Shown in pieces: positions 8,051 to 17,188 of a DNA stretch of 64,000 bases (positions within the stretch are counted from its first letter, which is position 1; each line of letters starts with the position of its first letter). The position numbers and the translations under genes were made by a program. Under the pieces are notes generated by a model. That model searched no databases and was not told where the DNA came from. It saw only the letters and a list, made by a program, of their open reading frames with translations. Source of the stretch: Paenisporosarcina antarctica (GTDB taxonomy: Bacteria; Bacillota; Bacilli; Bacillales_A; Planococcaceae); NCBI RefSeq assembly GCF_004367585.1, contig NZ_CP038015.1, forward strand, positions 902,001-966,000. The letters run 5' to 3'.

Positions 8051-9123
8051 TGAATTTCCGCTTATTTGCCAAAGAGCATGCTGCGTACGTGATTTTCCAA
8101 CTTATTATGGTGTTCTTTATTATGTTGTTGTATTGGTTAGATGGCTTCCGAAATGTGGATACTGCTATTTATTCCGTTGTCATTAGCACGTTATTAATTT
8201 TATCATTTTTATTTGGACGCTACGTAAAACGGTATGCATTTTACCAAAAAGTATTGTTGTCACCTAAACAAATGGAAGCTGCTTTACAACGTGACGGGAA
8301 GTCACCAGAACAACTACAAGTTGAAGAATATCTCCAGGGATTATATCGCTTGTATCAAAATGAAGTACAAGCTTTATACGCCAATCAAAAACGTCATTTA
8401 CAATTTATGAATCAATGGGTACATCAAATGAAAACACCCTTAGCCGTTGCAGAATTGCTACTACAAGAAGATGGAAATCTCGATAAGCGAAGCATGCAAG
8501 AAGAAATTGACCGATTAAAACGCGGTCTGGATTCCGTTTTGATGAATGCACGTCTGGATACATTTGAGCAAGACATGCAAATTGAACGGGTATATGTAAA
8601 AATGCTAGTATCCGAAGTGGTATCAGAAAACAAGCGTTTATTTATTACACACCATGTATACCCAGTTATTTCAATTGACGAAAAATACATTGTACCAACC
8701 GATTCAAAATGGTTAAAATTTGTTATCGAACAGTTTATTACAAATGCTGTAAAATATACCTTTGAAGAAGGGAAAAAAGTACATATTCGTGCAGATTGTC
8801 AACAAGGACAGCTATTACTGTCAGTCCAAGACGAAGGAATTGGTATTCCATCAGCTGATCTACCTCGTGTTTTGAAAGCCTTTTTTACAGGAGAAAATGG
8901 CCGAAAGACTGGCGAAAGCACCGGAATGGGCTTGTATTTAGCTAATGAGATTTGTGGAAAGCTTGGTCATAAATTGACTATCACGTCTGAACTTGGTAAA
9001 GGTACTACCGTTTCAGTATTATTTCAGAAAGTAGCAGAGAGAGGTCTACCAGAAGATGATCATATTAAAAATGGACGAAGTGACGAAGGTATACGAGGGG
9101 AAAGTGACACATCGTGCGATTAA
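8050..9123 (+). CDS. BceS-type intramembrane-sensing histidine kinase
   Basis: A 357-residue kinase with two membrane helices (about residues 11-30 and 39-58), joined by only a few extracellular residues. It therefore has no sensing domain of its own, as in BceS, where the partner permease is the sensor. The phosphorylated histidine is His125 in NQWVHQMKTPLAV. The ATP-binding domain has the N box FITNAVKYT and G boxes DEGIGIP and GMGLYLA. The stop-start junction TAATG couples it to the response regulator. The last 22 codons or so overlap the following ATPase gene in another frame (68 bases), which is unusually long. Confidence 0.92.
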   Translation: MNFRLFAKEHAAYVIFQLIMVFFIMLLYWLDGFRNVDTAIYSVVISTLLILSFLFGRYVKRYAFYQKVLLSPKQMEAALQRDGKSPEQLQVEEYLQGLYRLYQNEVQALYANQKRHLQFMNQWVHQMKTPLAVAELLLQEDGNLDKRSMQEEIDRLKRGLDSVLMNARLDTFEQDMQIERVYVKMLVSEVVSENKRLFITHHVYPVISIDEKYIVPTDSKWLKFVIEQFITNAVKYTFEEGKKVHIRADCQQGQLLLSVQDEGIGIPSADLPRVLKAFFTGENGRKTGESTGMGLYLANEICGKLGHKLTITSELGKGTTVSVLFQKVAERGLPEDDHIKNGRSDEGIRGESDTSCD

Positions 9124-9829
9124 CCAGTTGAATTTTGAAGTCAATAAAGGTGAATTTGTGTCAGTGATGGGACCTTCAGGAAGCGGCAAAACGACACTCC
9201 TCAATCTAATTTCGACCATTGATTCGCCAACTTCTGGTACTATCACAATTGATGGACTATGTCCCGAAGAAATGACTAAAAACGAGCTGGCTCTTTTTAG
9301 ACGAAGACAGCTAGGATTTGTTTTTCAAGACTTTAATTTATTGCAAATGCTTACAGTAGAAGAGAATTTGGTACTTCCACTTACACTTGACGGACATTCA
9401 ATAGATGAAATGAAAAAGCGTATAACTGATATTGCAAAAAAACTAGATTTGGATGAAATTCTTGAAAAGAGACCAAATGAAATTTCAGGTGGACAAGCCC
9501 AACGCACGGCGATTGGGCGAGCACTTATCCATCAGCCGATGTTTATTTTAGCTGATGAACCAACTGGAAATTTGGATTCGAAGGCATCCCGTGATGTATT
9601 AGAGTTGCTAACAAAAATTAACCGTGAACAAAAAACGACAATTCTAATGGTTACACACGATCCCATTGCGGCAAGTTATTGCGATCGTGTTATTTTTATT
9701 AAAGATGGCGAGTTTTTCAATGAGATTTATAGCGCTGATCGACGACAAACCTTTTTCCAACGAATCTTGAATGTTTTGTCTTTACTTGGAGGCAATGTCA
9801 ATGACCTTTCGACAATTCGCTTATCGTAA
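9056..9829 (+). CDS. Bce-type ABC transporter ATP-binding protein
   Basis: A 257-residue ATPase of the MacB/BceA class. It has Walker A GPSGSGKTT (residues 39-47), Q loop FVFQDFN, signature ISGGQAQR (142-149) and Walker B FILADEPTG (162-170), then the H-loop histidine in MVTHDPIAASYC. The C-terminal tail ADRRQTFFQRIL is a BceA hallmark. The start MIIL aligns with BceA, although it lies inside the kinase gene; ATG 9071 is a shorter alternative. It powers the adjacent permease, which protects against cell-wall-active peptides by freeing targets rather than simple export, as known for BceAB. Confidence 0.93.
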   Translation: MIILKMDEVTKVYEGKVTHRAINQLNFEVNKGEFVSVMGPSGSGKTTLLNLISTIDSPTSGTITIDGLCPEEMTKNELALFRRRQLGFVFQDFNLLQMLTVEENLVLPLTLDGHSIDEMKKRITDIAKKLDLDEILEKRPNEISGGQAQRTAIGRALIHQPMFILADEPTGNLDSKASRDVLELLTKINREQKTTILMVTHDPIAASYCDRVIFIKDGEFFNEIYSADRRQTFFQRILNVLSLLGGNVNDLSTIRLS

Positions 9830-11735
9830 TGTCGTTCGAAATCGACGAATATATGCCGCTTTTTTCATGGCGAGTATGTTTTCGGTCATGGTGTTTTTCA
9901 TGTACTCAATGCTTTTATTTCACCCTAAAATTGAAGATGAATTTTTGCGGAGTTTTGCAGCATCCGGAATGATTGTGGCTGAAGTCATTTTGTATATCTT
10001 CACATTGTTTTTCTTGTTTTATTCAATGAGTGCCTTCTTACAATCACGTTCGAAAGAGTTCGGTTTACTCCTGCAACTCGGAATGGAAAAGAAACAATTA
10101 AACAAATTGATTTTCCTTGAAACGATGTTGATTGGCATGGTGTCTGTTGCAACCGGTATCTTTTTTGGTTATGCTTTTTCAAAATTCTTTTTTATGATTG
10201 TTCGTGAACTGCTTCAACTTGAGGGATTGCCATTGTATGTATCATTTAAACCGTTTGCTTTAACAATAGGTGCATTTTTCAGTTTGTTCGTCATTATCGC
10301 TATGACAAGTGTAGTGTTTATTCGTGAACAGAGAATTATAGAACTCATTCGTGGTTATCGGAAGACAGAAGAACAACAAAGTTATTCAACGGTGAAAGCA
10401 ATATTTGGGATATGTATGTTGTTGTTTGCATACGCTGCAGCTGCTTTTACTTCGATGAATGTTGTGTTGGCACTTGCAATTGTTTTGCCACCAGTAGTCG
10501 CACTTGGGACGTATTTTTTCTTTACCGACAGCATTTTGTTTTTACTTCATCAGGTAAAAAAACGGAAGTCACTATACTGGCACCGTATTAACTTAATTGC
10601 TATTTCGGAAGTTGGAGTAAAACTACGTGAGAATGCACGAATGTATTTTATCGTTACTATTGTTTCCACAGTTGCATTTTTATCTGTTGGAACTTTAACT
10701 TCATTATCTTCGTATACTGGACAATTTCGTGAAATAAATCCACTATCCCTTATTTATTCTAGTGAATTAACGAATCCATATGAATCAAATCATATTTCAT
10801 TATTGCGAAAAGAATTAGAAGAGCAAGGCTTATCCTATACACTTGTTCCATTTTTAATTAAAAAACAAACGTCATCTTCTTCACAGAATTCAGTAGATAT
10901 TTTAAGACAGTCTGATGTTAATAGTTTAGCAGTTGCACTTGGACTGCCTCTTGTTGAGTTGAAACCTGGAAAAGGATTGTTAATTCCGTATTCAGAGGAA
11001 TCAATTGAAAGTTTAAAAAACAAAGAAATTCAAACAGTGTTAGAAGAAAGCAATGTGCCTATTCAAATTCGTGGTGTTTACCAACAGATGTTATTTCCTT
11101 CAATGATTATTGGTTCTAATATTATAGTCGTCAGTGACGAAGATTATCAGTTAATTGATGAACCCTTAGAGGGAAATTCACTGGACTCTTCTTATAAATT
11201 CTTTGCTTTTCACGTAGCTGAATGGGAACGAACAAAATCGATTGGATTACAAATAGATTCGCAAGTAACGGACGCTATTTATGATGGAGCTTTTACAAAT
11301 CTACCATTTTATTTTGAAAACCCAGGATTAAATTACTCGGTTATACGTGCGACATTTTCTTTGTTATTATTTACAGGTTTAATGGTCGCGGCCGTTTTGT
11401 TATTAGCAGCAGGGAGCTTTGTATATTTCAAATTATATACTGGTTTGGAGCGAGATAAACGTCAATTTGAAGTGTTGAAGCGTATGGGGTTAACCGATAA
11501 AGAATTAGTTAAAATAGTCAATCGTCAACTCGTTCCCCAGTTTTTCTTGCCATGGGGTATCGCAATGTTGCATAGCGCATTCTCATTTTTATCACTTCAA
11601 GTCATTTGGAGGAACTTGGCAGAGGTATCGATTTTAAGTGAGATGGTTTTAGTTTTAGTTGGATTTACCTTTATTCAAGTTTTGTATTATTTCTTAATTC
11701 GCTGGCGCTATATAGCACATGTTCGGGCATCGTGA
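9801..11735 (+). CDS. Bce-type ABC transporter permease (FtsX fold)
   Basis: The permease partner has 644 residues when started at ATG 9801, which is 8 bases from the GGAGG at 9788-9792; upstream in-frame ATGs lie too close to or before that site. Ten membrane helices are expected: four near the N-terminus, further pairs up to about residue 300, a roughly 200-residue extracellular domain (about 305-510), and the last three helices with the FtsX pattern FEVLKRMGLTDKEL. In BceB the large domain binds the antibiotic-lipid complex and signals to the kinase. The start overlaps the ATPase gene by 29 bases. No ligand can be named. Confidence 0.92.
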   Translation: MTFRQFAYRNVVRNRRIYAAFFMASMFSVMVFFMYSMLLFHPKIEDEFLRSFAASGMIVAEVILYIFTLFFLFYSMSAFLQSRSKEFGLLLQLGMEKKQLNKLIFLETMLIGMVSVATGIFFGYAFSKFFFMIVRELLQLEGLPLYVSFKPFALTIGAFFSLFVIIAMTSVVFIREQRIIELIRGYRKTEEQQSYSTVKAIFGICMLLFAYAAAAFTSMNVVLALAIVLPPVVALGTYFFFTDSILFLLHQVKKRKSLYWHRINLIAISEVGVKLRENARMYFIVTIVSTVAFLSVGTLTSLSSYTGQFREINPLSLIYSSELTNPYESNHISLLRKELEEQGLSYTLVPFLIKKQTSSSSQNSVDILRQSDVNSLAVALGLPLVELKPGKGLLIPYSEESIESLKNKEIQTVLEESNVPIQIRGVYQQMLFPSMIIGSNIIVVSDEDYQLIDEPLEGNSLDSSYKFFAFHVAEWERTKSIGLQIDSQVTDAIYDGAFTNLPFYFENPGLNYSVIRATFSLLLFTGLMVAAVLLLAAGSFVYFKLYTGLERDKRQFEVLKRMGLTDKELVKIVNRQLVPQFFLPWGIAMLHSAFSFLSLQVIWRNLAEVSILSEMVLVLVGFTFIQVLYYFLIRWRYIAHVRAS

Positions 11736-11752
11736 AAATTCACGGTGCTTAT
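11727..11752 (+). terminator. Hairpin at the end of the Bce module
   Basis: GCATCGTGAA (11727-11736) pairs with TTCACGGTGC (11739-11748), one G-T pair, 2-base loop. Only a weak T tract follows, so termination strength is uncertain. The stem includes the permease stop codon. Confidence 0.55.
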
Positions 11753-11780
11753 TGTATTGTCTGAACATTTCTTATATAAT
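11752..11780 (+). promoter_or_regulatory. SigA-type promoter of the acyl-CoA synthetase gene
   Basis: TTGTAT (11752-11757), 17-base spacer, TATAAT (11775-11780). The FadR-type operator follows immediately downstream. Confidence 0.8.
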
Positions 11781-11795
11781 GAAAGTATTAAATAA

Positions 11796-11813
11796 TGAAT
11801 GAGTATTCATTCA
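11796..11813. promoter_or_regulatory. FadR operator
   Basis: TGAATGAGTATTCATTCA has 7-bp perfect arms, TGAATGA/TCATTCA, and matches the known B. subtilis FadR consensus (TGAATGAnTAnTCATTCA). It covers the start-site region just after the -10 box, so a bound TetR-family FadR would block initiation until long-chain acyl-CoA releases it. Confidence 0.9.
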
Positions 11814-11832
11814 ATAATAAGGAGATATACAT

Positions 11833-13386
11833 ATGAACTTAGTTACTCGTGTTCGTGAAACTGCTTTACAACAGCCAACTAAAACTGCGTATCATTTTAT
11901 GGGAAACGATACTTCTTATGCAGAATTTGATCAATCGATTGCACGTTTTGCTTCTGCATTACGTGATTTAGGTGTGGAAAAAGGAGATCATATTGCTTTT
12001 TTACTTGGCAATACACCACACTACTTGATTTCCCTTTACGCAACGATGCGTTTAGGTGCAACGGCGATTCCTATTAATCCAATCTATACAGCAGATGAGA
12101 TTTCTTTTATTATTCAAAACAGTGACACAAAAGTAGTAATTGCGCTTGATATGTTATTACCACTAGTAGAAAAGGCTGCTGGGGCATTCCCATCTGTTCT
12201 TACATACGTGATATGTGAAACTTCACCAGAGGCAGGAGAGAAGATAGCAGCTCTACCTGACAGTGTTCGTGAAAAAGTGAAATCGTTTACACAATTAATT
12301 ACGTCGTCTTCACCTGAAGTATTACCAGTGAAAATCGAGCCAGATGATACAGCAGTCATTTTGTATACATCCGGAACAACAGGACGTCCAAAAGGAGCGA
12401 TGTTAACGCATGAGAACTTATTCTCTAATGCGCGTGATACAGCGGATTACTTAGGCTTTACTGCTTCGGATAAAATTTTGGCAACATTGCCTGTGTTCCA
12501 TGTATTTGCATTAACAGTTGTCGTAAATGCTCCACTTTTAAAAGGAGCGACGATTTTGCTTGTTCCACGTTTTAGTCCGCAAGATGTTTTTAATACAGTG
12601 AAAGATCAGCAAGCCACTATATTTGCAGGAGTACCGACGATGTATAATTTCCTATATCAATTCCCACAAGCAAATATTGAAGATTTCTCAACGATTCGTT
12701 TAGCAATTTCAGGTGGATCTTCACTACCAGTTGCACTACTTCATAATTTTGAAGATAAGTTTAATGTACGCATTTCGGAAGGATATGGTTTGTCTGAAGC
12801 ATCACCAGTTACATGCTTTAACCCACTAAATCGTGATCGCAAACCAGGTTCAATTGGTACGTCTATACTTAATGTCGAAAATCGTGTTGTAAATGAATTA
12901 GGCGATGATGTGGAAGTTGGCGAAGTAGGGGAATTAATCGTACGAGGACCAAACGTCATGAAAGGTTACTACAAAATGCCAGAAGAAACTGCAGCAACAA
13001 TTCGGGACGGATGGTTGTATACAGGGGATTTAGCTAAAATAGACGACGAAGGATATTTCTATATTGTTGATCGCAAGAAGGATTTAGTTATTGTTGGAGG
13101 CTACAATGTGTACCCGCGTGAAGTGGAAGAAGTATTGTTCGCACATCCAGGTATAGTAGAGGCAGCAGTTATAGGCTTGCCGGATGCTAACTTTGGGGAG
13201 GCTATACATGCATATGTAGTAGTGAAAGATCAAAACTTAGACGCTCAAGCGTTAAATAGTTTCTGTGCCGAACATTTAGCAAAATATAAAATACCAAGCA
13301 ACTTTGAATTTTTAACTGAAATACCAAAAAACACGACTGGCAAAATTTTGAGACGGTCATTAAAAGAACAAGCACTAAATAAATAA
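11833..13386 (+). CDS. lcfB: Long-chain fatty-acid-CoA ligase (LcfB/YhfL-like)
   Basis: A 517-residue AMP-forming acyl-CoA synthetase that activates fatty acids for beta-oxidation or lipid use. It has the AMP-binding signature LYTSGTTGRPKGAML (about residues 177-191), the GYGLSEASP motif, YTGDLAKIDDEGY and the C-terminal catalytic lysine in PKNTTGKILRRSL. The length and the upstream FadR box match B. subtilis lcfB (yhfL), a FadR-regulon member in the same yhf neighbourhood. lcfA is the other possible name but is longer and sits elsewhere. The leader AAGGAGATATACATATG is an optimal ribosome site. A strong terminator follows. Confidence 0.9.
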   Translation: MNLVTRVRETALQQPTKTAYHFMGNDTSYAEFDQSIARFASALRDLGVEKGDHIAFLLGNTPHYLISLYATMRLGATAIPINPIYTADEISFIIQNSDTKVVIALDMLLPLVEKAAGAFPSVLTYVICETSPEAGEKIAALPDSVREKVKSFTQLITSSSPEVLPVKIEPDDTAVILYTSGTTGRPKGAMLTHENLFSNARDTADYLGFTASDKILATLPVFHVFALTVVVNAPLLKGATILLVPRFSPQDVFNTVKDQQATIFAGVPTMYNFLYQFPQANIEDFSTIRLAISGGSSLPVALLHNFEDKFNVRISEGYGLSEASPVTCFNPLNRDRKPGSIGTSILNVENRVVNELGDDVEVGEVGELIVRGPNVMKGYYKMPEETAATIRDGWLYTGDLAKIDDEGYFYIVDRKKDLVIVGGYNVYPREVEEVLFAHPGIVEAAVIGLPDANFGEAIHAYVVVKDQNLDAQALNSFCAEHLAKYKIPSNFEFLTEIPKNTTGKILRRSLKEQALNK

Positions 13387-13388
13387 TA

Positions 13389-13426
13389 TAAAAGCCAGAC
13401 ACAAAGTTATGTGTCTGGCTTTTATA
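13389..13426. terminator. Bidirectional-type terminator after lcfB
   Basis: AAAAGCCAGACACA pairs perfectly with TGTGTCTGGCTTTT around a 6-base loop; A tract before and T tract after. Confidence 0.9.
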
Positions 13427-13545
13427 TTGTAGACAGATGAAGTTGTCGTAAAATTTGAGGGGAAAGACCTGTGTTTATTTCGTTAATAGAAAGATGTCCG
13501 ATAATAAGTCTACATAAACAATAAATCTATGAATAAAATTCAAAT

Positions 13546-13584
13546 GAAATGAAGCCATTCCGCAATAGCGGAATGCTTCATTTC
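13546..13584 (-). terminator. Terminator of nadBCA
   Basis: GAAATGAAGCATTCCGC-type stem with one bulged base and an AATA loop, immediately downstream of nadA on the minus strand. The sequence between this stem and the lcfB terminator (13427-13545) holds nothing I can identify. Confidence 0.75.
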
Positions 13585-13590
13585 ATCGAT

Positions 13591-14685
13591 TTACATCATT
13601 TTTTCCAATGCCATTTTTGCTTCTAATGAAGTTTTTTCATCTACGACAATTTGATTGATTACTCGACCTTCAACAAGTTCTTCCAATGCCCATGTTAAAT
13701 GGGGCAAGTCGATGCGGTTCATCGTTAAACATGGACACATAAAGGGGTTTAGGGACACGATATCACGGTCAGGATAGGTTGTAATTAATCGGTTTACTAA
13801 ATTCATTTCTGTTCCAATAGCCCACTTTGAACCAACTTCTGACGCTTCAATCATATCGATAATATATTTCGTCGATCCTGCAAAATCAGAAGCGCTAACT
13901 ACTTCATATGTGCACTCAGGATGTACCAATATGTTACGGTCTGGCTCTTTTTCACGCAAATTTGCTATGTGTTTAGGCAAGAAATTCATATGCACAGAAC
14001 AGTGCCCTTTCCATAAAATTACCACAACATCTTCAATAGCACATTGAAGTTCTAGATTTTGTTTAATTGGGTCCCATATAGCCATTCTGTTTAAAGGAAT
14101 TCCAAGTTTCACGGCTGTGTTGCGACCTAAGTGTTGATCGGGTAGAAAAAGCATGCGCGTTTTTTGAGTTAGAGCCCATTCGACCATTTCTTGAGCGTTT
14201 GAAGATGTCACCGTTGCTCCACCATTGCGACCGACAAACGCTTTTATTGCAGCGGTCGAATTGACATATGTTAATGGTACAATCGTATCACCAAAGTACT
14301 TCTGTAATTCTGTCCAGGCTCGCTCTGTTTGATCAATATTTGCCATATCGGCCATCGAACAACCAGCACGAACATCTGGGAGAATGACTGCTTGATTTCG
14401 GGTAGTTAAAATATCAGCAGTTTCTGCCATAAAATGAACCCCGCAAAAAATGATATAGTCTGCCGTTTGTGTTGAGGCAATTTGAGATAGTTGTAATGAG
14501 TCCCCTGATGCGTCCGCATATACAATGACTTCATCTTTTTGATAATGGTGGCCAAGAATATACAATCGATCACCGAGAAGAACTTTTGCTCGTTGCGCTC
14601 GTTCATGAAGTTCTTCTGTGGAAGAAGTTAAATAGTGCTTAGGCATTGCATCTGCTAGTTGTAGTTCTTCTAATAACGTGGTCAT
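13591..14685 (-). CDS. nadA: Quinolinate synthase
   Basis: NadA condenses iminoaspartate with dihydroxyacetone phosphate to quinolinate using a [4Fe-4S] cluster. The 364-residue protein carries the cluster ligands as Cys109 (RAGCSMAD), Cys229 (KGHCSVHM) and Cys319 (MCPCLTM). These are one residue offset from the B. subtilis ligands 110, 230 and 320. AAGGAGGCC precedes the ATG. The start overlaps the nadC stop by four bases. It is last in nadB-nadC-nadA, the B. subtilis order, with nifS divergent for cluster assembly. Confidence 0.96.
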   Translation of the reverse strand: MTTLLEELQLADAMPKHYLTSSTEELHERAQRAKVLLGDRLYILGHHYQKDEVIVYADASGDSLQLSQIASTQTADYIIFCGVHFMAETADILTTRNQAVILPDVRAGCSMADMANIDQTERAWTELQKYFGDTIVPLTYVNSTAAIKAFVGRNGGATVTSSNAQEMVEWALTQKTRMLFLPDQHLGRNTAVKLGIPLNRMAIWDPIKQNLELQCAIEDVVVILWKGHCSVHMNFLPKHIANLREKEPDRNILVHPECTYEVVSASDFAGSTKYIIDMIEASEVGSKWAIGTEMNLVNRLITTYPDRDIVSLNPFMCPCLTMNRIDLPHLTWALEELVEGRVINQIVVDEKTSLEAKMALEKMM

Positions 14686-15536
14686 GCTAATATGGCCTCC
14701 TTACTTGAAATGGTTAAATTCAAACTGATATCTAAGTTTGAGACACTATGTGTTAACGCACCAATGGAAATGACATCTACACCGGTATGTCTATATGCCA
14801 TCAATTTATCTAAATTAATTCCTCCTGAAGCTTCTGTACGAATGGAAGAGGGGACAAGTTTTACCCAAGTTGTCATCGTTTCAGGTGTTTGGTTATCAAA
14901 CATAATGACATGTGGCTGTGCTTTTATTGCTTCGTGTAATTGTGCTTCCGTTTCTACTTCTACTTCAATCATCACCATATGACCAAGTGTGGCACGAACT
15001 TTTTTTACTGCTTGTGTAATAGATCCTGCTGCAGCAATATGGTTATCTTTTAGCATCACCGCGTCGTATAAGCCAATGCGATGGTTGAATCCGCCGCCTA
15101 TTCGCACGGCATATTTTTCAAACATTCGAAGTCCAGGTGTTGTTTTGCGTGTATCCACAATTCGTGTATGAGAAGATCCTAAAGTCTCCACACATTTAGC
15201 TGTTAGCGTCGCAATAGCACTCAATCGCTGAACTAAATTCAATAACACACGCTCGCCTGAAAGTAACGAAGCGATAGGACCCTTTAATCGAACAATGGCT
15301 TCGCCAGATACTACGTGGTCACCATCTTTTTTCAATAGTTCTACGTTAACCGCATCGTCTAATAAGCCGTAACCCCATTTAAAACATTGTATGCCAGCAA
15401 CTACACCGTTCTCTTTAAAACGGATAATAGCTTCACCTATGTCTGTCTCTTGAAAAAGGACAGATGAAACGTCACGGTCTCCTATGTCTTCAATTAAAAA
15501 ATGTTTTAGCGCTTCTTCTACTTTCAAACGGTTCAT
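14682..15536 (-). CDS. nadC: Nicotinate-nucleotide pyrophosphorylase (carboxylating)
   Basis: NadC (quinolinate phosphoribosyltransferase) turns quinolinate and PRPP into nicotinate mononucleotide, CO2 and PPi. The 284-residue protein shows the core motifs [17 protein letters not shown]-like VMLKDNH, the EVEVET strand and the glycine-rich phosphate site EASGGINLD. It overlaps nadB upstream and nadA downstream by four bases each (ATGA), which indicates coupled translation. GGAGAC lies in front of the ATG. Nothing unusual is seen. Confidence 0.96.
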   Translation of the reverse strand: MNRLKVEEALKHFLIEDIGDRDVSSVLFQETDIGEAIIRFKENGVVAGIQCFKWGYGLLDDAVNVELLKKDGDHVVSGEAIVRLKGPIASLLSGERVLLNLVQRLSAIATLTAKCVETLGSSHTRIVDTRKTTPGLRMFEKYAVRIGGGFNHRIGLYDAVMLKDNHIAAAGSITQAVKKVRATLGHMVMIEVEVETEAQLHEAIKAQPHVIMFDNQTPETMTTWVKLVPSSIRTEASGGINLDKLMAYRHTGVDVISIGALTHSVSNLDISLNLTISSKEAILA

Positions 15537-17077
15537 TTTACAGTCTCCTTACGTTCAATTTTACGCGTACCAATCGACACCCCATAGATGGATTGTTCAA
15601 TTACTTTTCCTGTCCAGTCAGTAGAGGACGTCGGATAATCATGTCGATAATGACCTCCGCGGCTTTCCGTACGAAGATAAGCTGATTTTGCAATTAAACT
15701 GCTTGTTGTATATCGATGGAAATATTGTATTTGTTGATTGCTATAATTATAAAGCTTTAGCCGTTTGACAGGAAAATCGCTAATAAACTCATGTAACTCA
15801 TTTTCTTGCCGAATGATCCCAACTTGTTCGGTCATTCGAAGTTGCATGTTGGTAAGTTCACCATGTGGCATGTGCATGTGCATCTGTATCTGCAGCGTCC
15901 GCTTTTGTCCAGGACGAATTAGGTTTTCTACCAATCTTGTGGCTAATCTCTCTGCAAAAACTAGACCTTCCAATAAAGAGTTGCTCGCTAAACGATTGGC
16001 ACCGTGCACACCGGTTGATGCAACTTCACCAAGGGCATACAACTGAGGAATCGAAGTTTCTCCGACATCATTTGTTTGTACACCACCCATATGGAAATGC
16101 GCACCAGGACGCACTGGCAATAACTCATGAAGTGGATTTACACCATGTCTAACGCAGTTTGCGTAAATCGATGGGAATTTCTTTTCAAAGCCATGAATGT
16201 GACGTGCATCCAGATAAACAGGGTCATTTTTTTGCCAGCGCCACTCAATGACGCGGGCGACAATATCGCGTGGGGCTAGCTCGAGTAATGGATGAACATC
16301 ATTCATTACTCGCACTCCGTCTTGATTGACGAGAAAAGCGCCTTCTCCTCTGACTGCCTCAGAAATAAGACCGCATGATTTTCCGTTCAATGTGAAGATG
16401 GTTGGGTGAAATTGAACAAACTCTAAATCTTCTAATATAGCGCCAGCATTATAGGCAAGAGATAAACCATCTCCAGTTGCAACAGATGAATTGGAAGTTT
16501 GACTATAAAGTTGACCAATCCCACCTGTTGCGAGAACTACATGTGTAGCGTAAATGATGTGTCTGTGACCATGTTCATCACTTACTAAAACACCAGTGCA
16601 ACGACCTTCATCTATTTTTAATTCTAAAACGGCATGAAAAGGGAGTCGTGTTACTTTTTCTTGCGTTTGTTTAAGCAAGTAGTGCATTAACATCTTCCCA
16701 GTTTGATCGCCACCCGCATGTAATATTCTTCGTTTAGTGTGTGCAGCTTCCTGACCAAGATCAGGTATACCATTAGAAGTCGCGTCAAAAGGAAGGCCTT
16801 GCGACATTAATTTCTCCACGAGAGCTTTTCCTTCATGCACAAGAAGATCCACTCGTTCCGTGTTTGCATGATCTGCAGTGGCGAGCATCGTATCTAGGGC
16901 ATGTGTCGAAGGTGAATCATAGGGAGAAAGAGAAGCTGCAATCCCGCCTTGTGCAAGAGATGTATTACTAGTGAAAGAATCTTCTTTTGTGAGGATGGCA
17001 ATGGACATGGAAGAGGGGAGAGAGTGAGCGAGCATCAACCCTGCGACACCACCGCCGATTATGCAAATATCAAACAT
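15533..17077 (-). CDS. nadB: L-aspartate oxidase
   Basis: NadB oxidises L-aspartate to iminoaspartate with FAD, the first step of de novo NAD synthesis. The 514-residue protein opens with CIIGGGVAGLMLA and has the glycine-rich segment TSLAQGGIAASL. It also has the succinate-dehydrogenase-family elements PTIF and SEAVRGEGA, and the FAD site GEVASTGVHGANRLASNSL. The ribosome site is poor. It is first in the nadBCA operon. The 111-bp gap to nifS carries a candidate NadR/NiaR operator, as in B. subtilis where YrxA represses both units. Confidence 0.95.
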   Translation of the reverse strand: MFDICIIGGGVAGLMLAHSLPSSMSIAILTKEDSFTSNTSLAQGGIAASLSPYDSPSTHALDTMLATADHANTERVDLLVHEGKALVEKLMSQGLPFDATSNGIPDLGQEAAHTKRRILHAGGDQTGKMLMHYLLKQTQEKVTRLPFHAVLELKIDEGRCTGVLVSDEHGHRHIIYATHVVLATGGIGQLYSQTSNSSVATGDGLSLAYNAGAILEDLEFVQFHPTIFTLNGKSCGLISEAVRGEGAFLVNQDGVRVMNDVHPLLELAPRDIVARVIEWRWQKNDPVYLDARHIHGFEKKFPSIYANCVRHGVNPLHELLPVRPGAHFHMGGVQTNDVGETSIPQLYALGEVASTGVHGANRLASNSLLEGLVFAERLATRLVENLIRPGQKRTLQIQMHMHMPHGELTNMQLRMTEQVGIIRQENELHEFISDFPVKRLKLYNYSNQQIQYFHRYTTSSLIAKSAYLRTESRGGHYRHDYPTSSTDWTGKVIEQSIYGVSIGTRKIERKETVK

Positions 17078-17109
17078 TGTTTACACCAACTTTACGATAA
17101 GTTTACAGA

Positions 17110-17142
17110 TGTCTTGACACTATTAATGACATAAAGATAAAG
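17110..17142. promoter_or_regulatory. nifS promoter with candidate NadR/NiaR operator
   Basis: TGTCTTGACA (17110-17119) is a short inverted repeat, TGTC-TT-GACA, and contains TTGACA, a perfect -35 for nifS, followed after 16 bases by GATAAA (17136-17141). B. subtilis YrxA (NadR/NiaR) represses both nadBCA and nifS from such a shared region; that the same repressor acts here is inference. Confidence 0.5.
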
Positions 17143-17188
17143 TGATTACAAGTAGAAAATCTTATTTTGAAAGGAATTTGGTGAATAG

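Noticed and set aside
13427-13545. Possible small gene between lcfB and nadA
   Set aside because: No frame with a ribosome site and start codon longer than a few codons.
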